Source: Bradyrhizobium retamae (lineage in GTDB: Bacteria; Pseudomonadota; Alphaproteobacteria; Rhizobiales; Xanthobacteraceae). From it: DNA of 64,000 nt. The translations under genes were made by a program, and so were the position numbers. Below the pieces are notes generated by a model. It was not told where the DNA came from, ran no database searches, and saw nothing but the letters and a program-made list of their open reading frames with translations. Below are positions 7,768-23,784 of this stretch, in pieces (position 1 is the stretch's first letter; every line of letters starts with the position of its first letter). The stretch lies in the NCBI RefSeq assembly GCF_001440415.1, contig NZ_LLYA01000113.1, positions 1 to 64,000 on the forward strand. Direction: 5' to 3'.

Positions 7768-8670
7768 TCAGTGTATCCCGGCAGGTGGGATGTGGCGCAG
7801 CTTGTCGGGATTGCGGACGACGTAGATCGCAGCGATTTTCTCGCCATCGATCGCCATGCTCAAAATAAGGTCGAGTTCGCCATCCAGGTAGAGTAGGGCG
7901 CCAATGGCGCCGTTGATGACAGCCTGCTCGATACGGACGTCCTGGCCGGCGGTTTTGCCGGCAATGCCAACGAAGAAGCGGGCGACCTTGTCTTTCCCAA
8001 CAATTGGATTGCGCGCCGCGAATTTACGGCCGCCGCCATCGGTGATCGCAACCGCATCCTCGCGCAGCAATTCGGCCAACCGGCTGACATCGCCGCTGGC
8101 GACCGCTTCGCTGAAAGCGTGCAGGAGGCGCGCGTGATTGTCCGGCGCGGCCGCGGGTAGCGGGCGGTTGTCGCGCACCGCTCGGCGCGCGCGCGAGGCA
8201 AGTTGACGGCAGGCGGCCTCGCTGTGGTCAAGCATCGCGGCGATCTCGGAAAACGGCGTGTCGAACACATCGTGAAGCAGGAAGGCCGCGCGCTCCATCG
8301 GAGAAAGCCGGTCCAACGCCAGCAACAAGGCGAACGATAGATCGTCGGCCAGTTCGGTGGCGGCTTCGGCCGACAGGCTTTCCGCGTCGCACACCGGCTC
8401 CGGAAGCCAGGGCCCGATATAGATCTCCCGCTGCGCCTTCGCGCTCTTCAGGCGATCGAGACAGAGCCGGGTCACGACCGTGACGAGAAACGCTTCCGCG
8501 TTGCTGACATCCCGGGCGCCGGCAAAGCGGAGATAGGCGTCCTGCACGACGTCTTCGGCGTCGCTCCGGCTGCCGAGCATGCGATAGGCGAGCCCGAGCA
8601 GGCGCCCGCGATGGGGCGCCAGCGGGTCGCCGTCATGCGGCCTGTTTGACGACATCGACATCGTGCCCAT
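7768..8670 (-). CDS. ECF41-type RNA polymerase sigma factor with SnoaL-like C-terminal domain
   Basis: 300 residues. Sigma region 2 (about 20-80, including AYRMLGSRSDAEDVVQDAYL) and region 4 (about 110-166) are followed by a SnoaL-like extension (about 178-300). The extension carries DGGG (211-214) and NPDKL (287-291), two motifs I associate with ECF group 41, where the extension controls sigma activity in place of an anti-sigma factor. It is the last gene of a minus-strand operon behind an AhpD-like gene, the classic ECF41 partner. The start at 8670 overlaps the previous gene by 38 bp; ATGs at 8661 or 8655 are alternatives. Confidence 0.88.
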   Translation of the reverse strand: MGTMSMSSNRPHDGDPLAPHRGRLLGLAYRMLGSRSDAEDVVQDAYLRFAGARDVSNAEAFLVTVVTRLCLDRLKSAKAQREIYIGPWLPEPVCDAESLSAEAATELADDLSFALLLALDRLSPMERAAFLLHDVFDTPFSEIAAMLDHSEAACRQLASRARRAVRDNRPLPAAAPDNHARLLHAFSEAVASGDVSRLAELLREDAVAITDGGGRKFAARNPIVGKDKVARFFVGIAGKTAGQDVRIEQAVINGAIGALLYLDGELDLILSMAIDGEKIAAIYVVRNPDKLRHIPPAGIH

Positions 8671-9178
8671 TCACCGAAACGCGGCGGCACTCCTTGGCAT
8701 AGCCGAGCCCGGCTTTCACCATCGGGAACATGCGGCCCAGCTGCAGCGCCAGCGTCAGGTCTATCACGCCTTTAGGGCCCCATTGGGCGCGGACGGCGTC
8801 GCGAAATTCGTCGTCATCGGTCGAGCGGCGCACCACGGCATCGGCAAAGCGGAACCCGAGCATCGTCGCGTCATTCATCGCGCGCGGATCGCGGCGAAGA
8901 ACCGCCTCGATCTGGTCCTTGGCCATGCCCGCCTCCAGCGCCATGTCGACGACCAGTTGCGTGCAGGGGCCGCAATCTTCCGCCAGCGCGCCGACGATCT
9001 TGGCGGCGAAGCTGGCATCAGTCGGGACCGCCGCGCGGTGCGCGGCCGTCTTCATGATGGGCGCGAACTTGAAAAAGGCGGCAGGCGATTCGTTCAGCAT
9101 CATTTCGAGATAGCTGACGTCGTAGCCATAGCGTTTGCCGAATACGCGCAAACTGCGGCGGGCGATCCAACTACGCAT
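8633..9178 (-). CDS. AhpD/carboxymuconolactone decarboxylase-like protein
   Basis: 181 residues from ATG 9178, preceded by AAGGAG. The C-x-x-C pair at Cys69 and Cys72 (EDCGPCTQLVVD) marks the AhpD-type peroxidase/oxidoreductase fold. Such proteins are the usual genetic partners and probable targets of ECF41 sigma factors; the natural substrate is not known. The gene overlaps the upstream membrane-protein gene by 8 bp and the sigma gene by 38 bp, so the three are surely one transcript. Confidence 0.85.
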   Translation of the reverse strand: MRSWIARRSLRVFGKRYGYDVSYLEMMLNESPAAFFKFAPIMKTAAHRAAVPTDASFAAKIVGALAEDCGPCTQLVVDMALEAGMAKDQIEAVLRRDPRAMNDATMLGFRFADAVVRRSTDDDEFRDAVRAQWGPKGVIDLTLALQLGRMFPMVKAGLGYAKECRRVSVNGHDVDVVKQAA

Positions 9179-9548
9179 GTTGTTCTCCTTGGTTGGGGAA
9201 GGCGGAATAGAGGGCGAGTGCGGAGGGCAGGACCACGGCAAGAAGATCGAACGCGGCGTGATGGGCGTGCCCGCTAACGATCAGCACCAGATGGATCAGA
9301 CCGTGCGCGGCGAGGAAGCCGGCGCCCGCCACGGCCGCCGGCCAATAGCGCGGGCGCCATGCCCGCGCGGCCAGCGCCAGACCGGCCACGAGGAACGCCG
9401 CACCAATGTCCTGAACGAAATGTGGGTTAAACGGGCCGGTGTCCGGCACGCCGGGCACGGTTTCGTACCAGAGCGGTCCGGCCACGAGCATGGCCAGCCC
9501 GTTCAGAAGCATGGGTATCGCAAGAATGGCTGCCAACTGACGCCGCAT
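9171..9548 (-). CDS. Small four-helix membrane protein, first gene of the ECF41 operon
   Basis: 125 residues from ATG 9548, which has a near-perfect CAGGAGGT site five bases upstream. Four hydrophobic segments span most of the protein (AAILAIPMLLNGLAMLVAG, then three more). I do not recognise a named family with certainty. Because it sits first, directly after an ECF41-type promoter, it is a probable target of the sigma factor encoded two genes downstream. Confidence 0.75.
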   Translation of the reverse strand: MRRQLAAILAIPMLLNGLAMLVAGPLWYETVPGVPDTGPFNPHFVQDIGAAFLVAGLALAARAWRPRYWPAAVAGAGFLAAHGLIHLVLIVSGHAHHAAFDLLAVVLPSALALYSAFPNQGEQHA

Positions 9549-9567
9549 CAGAACCTCCTGCGGCCAA

Positions 9568-9594
9568 GACGAGGCGGGCGTCGCCGGTGTGACG
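9568..9594 (-). promoter_or_regulatory. ECF41-type promoter for the membrane protein-AhpD-sigma operon
   Basis: On the minus strand CGTCACA (9594-9588) is followed by exactly 16 bases and CGTC (9571-9568). The ECF41 consensus I know is TGTCACA-N16-CGTC, so six of seven and four of four bases match. The first start codon is 20 bases further on. This indicates autoregulation by the encoded sigma factor. Confidence 0.65.
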
Positions 9595-10175
9595 GAACCG
9601 TCAAAAAATTTCGATATCCGGAACGAAAATTGTGTGTCCGGCCGGTCCGTGAACTGGTGTGAATTTTGCTCTTGGCAAGCCGGGCAAGAGTCGTTAAACA
9701 ACAGCTTCCAGGCGTGCTGGCCGTAGCTGGCACGTCTGTGTGCGCATTCCGAAAACCCGTTACGGTAGGAGATCATTCCTTTCAGGACATCCGCATGGAT
9801 TGCTCGAAAGGAACGAAAACTCATCGTTTCGTGGAATGCGGCAGGGGTCCTTCGCTTGCCGAATGGCCCCGATCCTGTCCGAGACTGCAGGCGCCCGCGA
9901 AGAAACGCAAGTTTCTCAACGGCTTAATCTTATAGCCTGCATAGACGGGTGAAGACCGGATTTCGCTTTAGCGTCGCCGTGCGCGGCGCTATGGCTGATT
10001 TGGTTCGAACCTCGACACCCCGCGCCATCTGGTTCGGGAGGGCAGGCTTTTCAAATATCGTCTGCCCGGCGTGTCCTTGAGACTGGTGTCTAGAGGTCAG
10101 GTTTTGGGCGAGACGATGGGTGCAACCCGGCGGTCTCGCTCTTAAGCGAAGGCCGCCAACCGGAGAGAGCTTGCT
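9595..10175. other. Intergenic region and long rplJL leader
   Basis: No convincing gene. The left part is upstream of the ECF41 promoter. Near 9928-9935 there is a TTATAG box that could be a -10 element for rplJ, but I find no good -35. The right part is presumably the rplJ leader and contains several hairpins. Confidence 0.4.
10031..10175 (+). promoter_or_regulatory. Probable L10 leader of rplJL
   Basis: A GGGCAG/CTGCCC stem (10040-10045 with 10062-10067) and further GC-rich foldable sequence precede rplJ. In other bacteria L10 with L7/L12 binds this leader to repress translation. The position fits, but I cannot confirm the conserved binding motif by eye. Confidence 0.35.
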
Positions 10176-10694
10176 GTGGAAAGAGCGGCAAAAAAGGACG
10201 CGGTTGAGGCGCTGAACGAGGTCTTCAAGACCACCAGCGTTGCAGTCGTCGCCCATTATTCCGGCCTCACCGTGGCCCAGATGCAGAAGCTGCGTACGCA
10301 GATGAAGCAGGCGGGCGCGTCGGTGAAGGTCTCGAAGAACCGTCTCGCCAAAATTGCTCTTGAAGGCACGGACGTCGTTGCCATTGGCTCCCTCTTGAAG
10401 GGGCCGACCGTGATCGCGACTTCAAACGATCCGGTAGCGGCGCCGAAGGTTGCCATGGAGTTCGCCAAGACGAACGAGCAGTTCGTCATTCTCGGCGGCT
10501 CGATGGGTAAAACCGTCCTGGATGTGAACGGCGTGAAGGCACTTGCCTCCTTGCCGTCGCTGGACGAACTGCGCGGCAAGCTTGTCGGCCTCCTGGTGGC
10601 GCCGGCGACCAAGATCGCTCAGCTCTCCACTGCGCCCGCGGCCAAGCTCGCGCGCGTCGTCCAGGCCTATGCCTCAAAGAGTGAAGCGGCCTGA
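10176..10694 (+). CDS. rplJ: 50S ribosomal protein L10
   Basis: 172 residues, starting at GTG 10176 about eight bases after GGAGAGAG. The N-terminal domain binds 23S rRNA at the stalk base and the C-terminal helix anchors L7/L12 dimers. The family start (an [20 protein letters not shown] sequence) fits GTG as initiation codon. rplL follows after 49 bp. Confidence 0.97.
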   Translation: MERAAKKDAVEALNEVFKTTSVAVVAHYSGLTVAQMQKLRTQMKQAGASVKVSKNRLAKIALEGTDVVAIGSLLKGPTVIATSNDPVAAPKVAMEFAKTNEQFVILGGSMGKTVLDVNGVKALASLPSLDELRGKLVGLLVAPATKIAQLSTAPAAKLARVVQAYASKSEAA

Positions 10695-10743
10695 CCCTTC
10701 GCAATCAAATCTGGTTCGAACCAAACCTTTAAGGAACTGATCA

Positions 10744-11121
10744 ATGGCTGACCTACAGAAAATCGTCGACGACCTATCGAGCCTCACGGTGCTCGAAGCT
10801 GCCGAGCTCGCGAAGCTCCTCGAAGAAAAGTGGGGCGTTTCCGCCGCTGCCGCGGTGGCGGTTGCCGGTCCCGCGGGTGGCGGCGCCGCTGCTGCTCCCG
10901 TCGAAGAAAAGACCGACTTCACCGTCGTTCTCGCTTCCGCCGGCGAAAAGAAGATCGAAGTCATCAAGGAAGTCCGCGCCATCACCGGCCTGGGCCTCAA
11001 AGAAGCCAAGGACCTCGTCGAAGGCGCGCCCAAGCCGGTCAAGGAAGGCGTGAACAAGGACGAGGCCGACAAACTCAAGGCCCAGCTCGAAAAGGCTGGC
11101 GCCAAGGTTGAGCTGAAATAA
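10744..11121 (+). CDS. rplL: 50S ribosomal protein L7/L12
   Basis: 125 residues. The N-terminal dimerisation domain (about 1-35), an Ala/Gly/Pro hinge (about 36-55) and the globular factor-binding domain with [18 protein letters not shown] are all present. It is the multi-copy stalk protein that recruits EF-G and EF-Tu. An AAGGA site precedes the ATG. An imperfect hairpin follows the stop codon. Confidence 0.98.
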   Translation: MADLQKIVDDLSSLTVLEAAELAKLLEEKWGVSAAAAVAVAGPAGGGAAAAPVEEKTDFTVVLASAGEKKIEVIKEVRAITGLGLKEAKDLVEGAPKPVKEGVNKDEADKLKAQLEKAGAKVELK

Positions 11122-11140
11122 CGCAGGTTACTTCAGCGAA

Positions 11141-11171
11141 ATCCCGGGCGAGCGTCAGCGCGCCCCGGGAT
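11141..11171 (+). terminator. Hairpin after rplL, possible partial attenuator
   Basis: ATCCCGGG (11141-11148) pairs with CCCGGGAT (11164-11171). There is no T-tract, so full termination is unlikely; partial attenuation or 3' end protection is possible. Confidence 0.35.
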
Positions 11172-11252
11172 CTCCTGCCAGCGGCGTGGATGGCCGGAGC
11201 TTGCAAAGTTTGTGCTGTGGGGTAGTCCGGAGCACGGCGTACACAAAAAAGT

Positions 11253-11287
11253 GTGGGGATTCGCGGGGTTACCCCTCGAATCTCCAC
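11253..11287 (+). promoter_or_regulatory. Long rplL-rpoB hairpin, candidate mRNA processing site
   Basis: GTGGGGATTCG (11253-11263) pairs with CGAATCTCCAC (11277-11287) over 11 bp with one G-U pair. An inner GGGG/CCCC stem (11265-11268 with 11272-11275) closes a TTA loop. The shape and place fit an RNase III processing stem. Confidence 0.45.
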
Positions 11288-11604
11288 GATCGCCGCCCCA
11301 TATCGGGTCGGCAGCAGGAAAGCGCGGTAAGGTGGCGGGGACGGCAGGGTTCCCGGCCTAACGCGTTGGGAGACAGTCAGATTTCGGGCTTTTTCAGTCC
11401 GTGAAACCACCAGTTATGACGGGCGGGTGCAGTCATGCGCCCGCGCGTCGTTTTGCGTTTTGAAGGTCTAAAGTGCGGGTTCAGGATTTAATTCCTGAAA
11501 GTGGGCTTTGTTCCTTTTGAGCGATTCGACAATTCAACCCGGGGGCGATGGCAGTCGCGCTTCGGAAGGTTCGCCTACTAAGGCGACGAAAATGAGAGGC
11601 CACA

Positions 11605-15723
<4,119 letters not shown>

Positions 15724-15740
15724 CGCTTGAGATTCCATGT

Positions 15741-15782
15741 CCGGCCCAAAGCGCGAGGCAAGCCTTCGCGCAAAAGGGCCGG
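15741..15782 (+). promoter_or_regulatory. Double-stem hairpin between rpoB and rpoC
   Basis: CCGGCCC (15741-15747) pairs with GGGCCGG (15776-15782), enclosing GCGCGAGGC paired with GCCTTCGCGC (15751-15771, one bulged base). No T-run follows, so mRNA stabilisation or processing is likelier than termination. Confidence 0.4.
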
Positions 15783-15876
15783 GCATTCGCGCTCCTCTCG
15801 GACGTTGAGCGGGGCGCGCACCAAATAAGAGTTTCGAATTTGCTGCCGGTGACGACCGGCACGCGAGGAGAAGACG

Positions 15877-20076
<4,200 letters not shown>

Positions 20077-20097
20077 GGGTTCCACGCCAATCAACTG

Positions 20098-20130
20098 AAA
20101 AGCCGGCTGCGAAGCCGGCTTTTTCTTTTT
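20098..20130 (+). terminator. Intrinsic terminator after rpoC
   Basis: AGCCGGCT (20101-20108), loop GCGA and a second AGCCGGCT (20113-20120) form a perfect 8-bp stem, extended by AAA/TTT and followed by TTTTCTTTTT. It lies 22 bp after the rpoC stop. Confidence 0.92.
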
Positions 20131-20223
20131 GCGAATGAGGATATTGCTTCACCCGGATGGGTGACCGCTGCTATCAAGTCAGGAAATGGCCTCCTGCCAT
20201 AACGGTAATGTTCGCAATTCCCC

Positions 20224-21321
20224 ATGAGCGATTCGGCTCATTTTGAACCCCTGATCGACCGCATTTACGAGGCGGGGCTCATTCCGTCGCTTTGGCCGGC
20301 TGTGCTCGGCGAACTCAGTGCCGCGATCGGCGGCAACGGCGGCTTTCTGTTCGGCGTGCGCGACGGCTACACCAGCGCGGTCAATTCCGCCGAATATGAC
20401 CAGCTCATGCCGGTCTTCTTGAGAGACGGATGGAGCGAACGCGATCCAAATCTGCCGCGCGCCATTGCCCTCAATCATGCAGGCTTCGTCACTGACTATG
20501 ACCTCCTCTCGGAGGAGGAGATTGCGACCAACGACGTCTATTGCAATTTTTACCGCAAGCACGGCCTTGGCTACCGCGCCGGGACGATCATTCCGATGCC
20601 GAGCGGCGATTCAATCGCGATCGTGATGCCGCGGCATCAGGATCACGGTCCGGTGCCTCGAGACGTCGTCAATCTGTTGGATGGGCTGCGGCCGCATCTG
20701 GCCCGGGCTTCGCTTGCGGCAAACCGCATCGGCTTCGAGCGCGCCCGAGCGCAGGCTGATGCGTTGCAGGTGTTGGGGCTGCCGGGCGCGGTGTTGCACG
20801 GGCGCGGCCGGGTGTTCGCCGCAAACGGTTTGTTCGAAGCGCTGGTCCCTTCGCTGTTTCAGGATCGTATCGAGCGCGTCACGATGACGGATGTCACGGC
20901 GGACGCGCTGCTTGCGGAAGCGCTCGGTCCGCGGTCTCTTGCCGGCGGCCGAACCGTCAAATCGATACCGATCGCTGCGACGGCAGACCGCGTGCCGATG
21001 GTATTGCATGTCATCCCCGTGCGCGGCGATGCGCGCGATATCTTCACCCAGGCCACCGCACTGCTGGTGGTGACGCCGGTCGATCGCGCTGTGGTGCCGA
21101 CGGCGGAAGTCCTGCAAGGCTTGTTCGACCTGACGCCGGCGGAGGCGCGCGTGGCGCGGGGCATCGGCCAGACTGTCACAATCGATGCGCTTGCGGACGC
21201 AACCGGCGTCAATCGGGAGACGGTGCGCAGCCAGCTCAAGGCCGTGCTATCGAAGACCGGCTTGTCACGCCAGCAGGAGCTTGTCAGCCTGCTCGCCGGA
21301 AAGGCGTTCCGTGGCGGATAG
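20224..21321 (+). CDS. LuxR-type helix-turn-helix transcriptional regulator
   Basis: 365 residues. The C-terminal 60 residues (from about 298: LTPAEARVARGIGQTVTIDA, then VNRETVRSQLKAVLSKTG) form a LuxR/GerE-like DNA-binding domain. The first 290 residues look like a sensor region of PAS/GAF type, but I cannot name the ligand. It stands alone between the rpoC terminator and the FAD/methyltransferase gene and could regulate that gene or itself. No strong ribosome-binding site precedes the ATG, so the start is less certain than the frame. Confidence 0.8.
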   Translation: MSDSAHFEPLIDRIYEAGLIPSLWPAVLGELSAAIGGNGGFLFGVRDGYTSAVNSAEYDQLMPVFLRDGWSERDPNLPRAIALNHAGFVTDYDLLSEEEIATNDVYCNFYRKHGLGYRAGTIIPMPSGDSIAIVMPRHQDHGPVPRDVVNLLDGLRPHLARASLAANRIGFERARAQADALQVLGLPGAVLHGRGRVFAANGLFEALVPSLFQDRIERVTMTDVTADALLAEALGPRSLAGGRTVKSIPIAATADRVPMVLHVIPVRGDARDIFTQATALLVVTPVDRAVVPTAEVLQGLFDLTPAEARVARGIGQTVTIDALADATGVNRETVRSQLKAVLSKTGLSRQQELVSLLAGKAFRGG

Positions 21322-21568
21322 ACAACCTTGCCGCGTAGCACTGGAGTCGAGATGGCCGACCAGGCCGCTGCCAGAATGGGGCGCCCGCAAGAATACGGTG
21401 CGAAGACAAAAGGTCGGCGCAAGCCGGCCTTCTTGCTGCTTTCTTTCATTGCTGCGTTGCGAGGGCGTGCTTTGTTCATCTTCCCTTCAGGGTGAAAAGG
21501 GCTTTTGCTAGCGGTTTAGACCGGCTGCTTTACTAAAGGCAGGGGGAGCCGGAGGGCGACGGAAAGAC

Positions 21569-23623
21569 ATGTTGGATCTTGCAATTGTAGGGGGCGGCCC
21601 AGGCGGCTTGATGAGCGCCTGGTACTTGAAGAAAAAGCTTGGCGATCTCTGCCGCGTCACGATTTACGAGGCGTCCGACCGCGTCGGCGGCAAGATCGTC
21701 TCGCGCAAATTCGATTCCGCGCCGGCGATGTATGAGGCAGGCGTCGCCGAAATCTACGATTATTCGATGACTGGTCCAGACCCCTTACGGGAACTGATCC
21801 AGCATTTCGGGTTGCAGACCATACCGATGGACGCCGAGCAGGTGCACCTCGACGGCGTGCTGCTCAACGACGTGCCGGGCATGCGCCGCAAGTATGGTGA
21901 GAAGACCGCGGCTGCGATCGAGGCGTTCCGCAAGCGCTGCGCCGACTTGGTGTCGCCGATCGAATATTACGAGGGCGTCGGCGCCCACGATAACGAGCAT
22001 CCCTGGGCCTACATGACCTGCGAGGAAGTGCTCGACAAGGAAGTCGACGATCCCACGGCCAAACGCTTCTTCAAGGTGATGGCGCGCTCGGATATCGCAA
22101 CCGAAGCCCACAACACCAATGGCCTGAATGCGCTGAAGAACTTCGTGATGGATATCGACGGCTATATCGGCCTGTACTCGATCCAGAACGGCAATGAGCA
22201 GTTGATCGAATGCCTGCGCTCGGAAGTCGATGCTGACATCCAGCTCAATCACCGCGTGCTCAAGGTCGGAAAAACCGCTGCCGGCCGCTATCAGCTTAAC
22301 ATGATGAACGGGAAGGGGCCCGAGACACGGGATTTCGATCTGGTCTTGATGTGTCTGCCGCATTCCTGGCTCGCCACCATGGGCTGGGACGGCGAGGAAT
22401 TGCGCAAGTCGATGGTCAAGCACGTCGCCTATTTCGACCGTCCGGCGCATTACTTGCGGGTGTCGATCCTGTTCGACGAACCGTTCTGGGGCGACAAGAT
22501 CTCGGGCGCCTGGTTCATGTCAGAAGCGTTCGGCGGCTGCTGCGTCTACAACGAAGGCGCTCGCCACGACGTCGGCAGGCACGGCGTGCTGAATTGGCTG
22601 ATCGCGGGCTCGGATGCGCTGGCATTTGCCAATCTCAGCGATCAGGAGCTGATCGATGCCGCCATCAAGTCGCTGCCGGCTTCGTTCGGCAACGCCCGCG
22701 ATCATTTCCTGGAAGGCAAGATTCACCGCTGGCTATCGTCGGTGAACGCGCTGCCCGGCGGCCTGCCGGTGCGCGACGTCATGACCAACCATCGCCCGGA
22801 GCCGAAGCAGCATCCGGGAATTGTGGTGGTCGGCGACTATCTTTTCGATTCGACGCTGAACGGACTGCTCGATTCCTCCGACGCCGCCACCGACATCATT
22901 CTGACCGAGATGATGCGGTTGCGCCGCGCGCGTGCGCAACAGGGCGAGGTATCGCCCGACAAGATCGACCGCAGCTATTTCAAGAATTACCGTGGGCTTG
23001 GCCCCTACAGCGAAGTCTGGAGCCAGTTTACCGATCCGGCCTATCTGACGGAACTGATCAGGATCGTCTGGAGCAGGGCCAAGGGCTACAAGCTCCTGGT
23101 CGCCGGCTCCGCCAGCGGGGAGTTGGTTGGCGCGCTGCGCGAGCGCGGCATCGATGCCTGGGGTATCGAGAGCAATCGGGCGATCCACGCCAAGACGCCG
23201 AAGGCGCTGAAGAAGTTCAACAAGCTCGGCTCGATCGTCGACATGCCGTTCAAGGACGGCGAGTTTGATTTCGTGTTCGAGACCAGTCTGTGTCATGTCG
23301 CCGAAAAGCAGGTCCGGCGGGCGGTGCGCGAACTGAACCGCGTCGTGAAGACCGGCCTGGTGTTCGGGTCGGTGACGTCGGACATGGCCCCTGCACTGAT
23401 CGACCGCTACGATCTGTTGCGCGGGGTGAAGAAGCTCGGCACCTGGTGGGAATGGTCTGAATTATTCTTCGGCAACGGATTCGACCTCTCGATGCACCGG
23501 CGCGACTGCACCGATGCGGTATGGGCAGCGACGCTGGCTGCCAACAAGGGGCCGGGGCAGTGGTATGCCGACGCCGACAGCCTGCGCTATTCGTTTTTTG
23601 ACAAGGTCGAATCGGACGATTGA
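21569..23623 (+). CDS. FAD-dependent oxidoreductase fused to a class I methyltransferase-like domain
   Basis: 684 residues in one uninterrupted frame. Residues 1 to about 455 are an amine oxidase/desaturase-type flavoprotein. They show the dinucleotide motif GGGPGG (8-13), the following YEASDRVGGKI, and the C-terminal VVGDYLFDSTLNGLLDSS that usually contacts FAD. After a linker, about 500-650 shows a Rossmann-like methyltransferase pattern (LLVAGSASGELVGALRERG from 509, then FDFVFETSLCHVAEKQ). The glycine motif is atypical, so SAM binding is inferred. Substrate is unknown. An ABC exporter gene follows after 161 bp. ATG after GGAAAGAC. Confidence 0.8.
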   Translation: MLDLAIVGGGPGGLMSAWYLKKKLGDLCRVTIYEASDRVGGKIVSRKFDSAPAMYEAGVAEIYDYSMTGPDPLRELIQHFGLQTIPMDAEQVHLDGVLLNDVPGMRRKYGEKTAAAIEAFRKRCADLVSPIEYYEGVGAHDNEHPWAYMTCEEVLDKEVDDPTAKRFFKVMARSDIATEAHNTNGLNALKNFVMDIDGYIGLYSIQNGNEQLIECLRSEVDADIQLNHRVLKVGKTAAGRYQLNMMNGKGPETRDFDLVLMCLPHSWLATMGWDGEELRKSMVKHVAYFDRPAHYLRVSILFDEPFWGDKISGAWFMSEAFGGCCVYNEGARHDVGRHGVLNWLIAGSDALAFANLSDQELIDAAIKSLPASFGNARDHFLEGKIHRWLSSVNALPGGLPVRDVMTNHRPEPKQHPGIVVVGDYLFDSTLNGLLDSSDAATDIILTEMMRLRRARAQQGEVSPDKIDRSYFKNYRGLGPYSEVWSQFTDPAYLTELIRIVWSRAKGYKLLVAGSASGELVGALRERGIDAWGIESNRAIHAKTPKALKKFNKLGSIVDMPFKDGEFDFVFETSLCHVAEKQVRRAVRELNRVVKTGLVFGSVTSDMAPALIDRYDLLRGVKKLGTWWEWSELFFGNGFDLSMHRRDCTDAVWAATLAANKGPGQWYADADSLRYSFFDKVESDD

Positions 23624-23643
23624 GCACCGACTGGTTGCATTGA

Positions 23644-23678
23644 GCGTGACCGCTCCGCTGAAGCGGGGCCGGTCACGC
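23644..23678 (+). terminator. Stem-loop after the FAD/methyltransferase gene
   Basis: GCGTGACC (23644-23651) pairs with GGTCACGC (23671-23678) around an inner CCGC/GCGG stem. The T-run is weak, so it may be only a partial terminator before the exporter gene. Confidence 0.45.
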
Positions 23679-23784
23679 CAATGTTTGCCGAATTGATCCC
23701 GATCGCTTAGAATCCTTGCGGTAGCGCCCGCCGCTGCCGCGTACGATTTGCGGTCATGCCGGCCGTGCAGCATCGGTTGGTTTC

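Larger units (their letters stand above)
11122..11604. other. rplL-rpoB intergenic region with two hairpins
   Basis: 483 bp without a gene. It holds an 8-bp ATCCCGGG hairpin at 11141-11171 without a T-run and a stronger long hairpin at 11253-11287. In other bacteria this gap contains an attenuator and an RNase III processing site that lower rpoBC expression relative to rplJL; the same role is inferred here. Confidence 0.5.

Noticed and set aside
9666..9952. Two short plus-strand open frames upstream of rplJ
   Set aside because: Poor codon bias, no ribosome-binding site and no recognisable domain.
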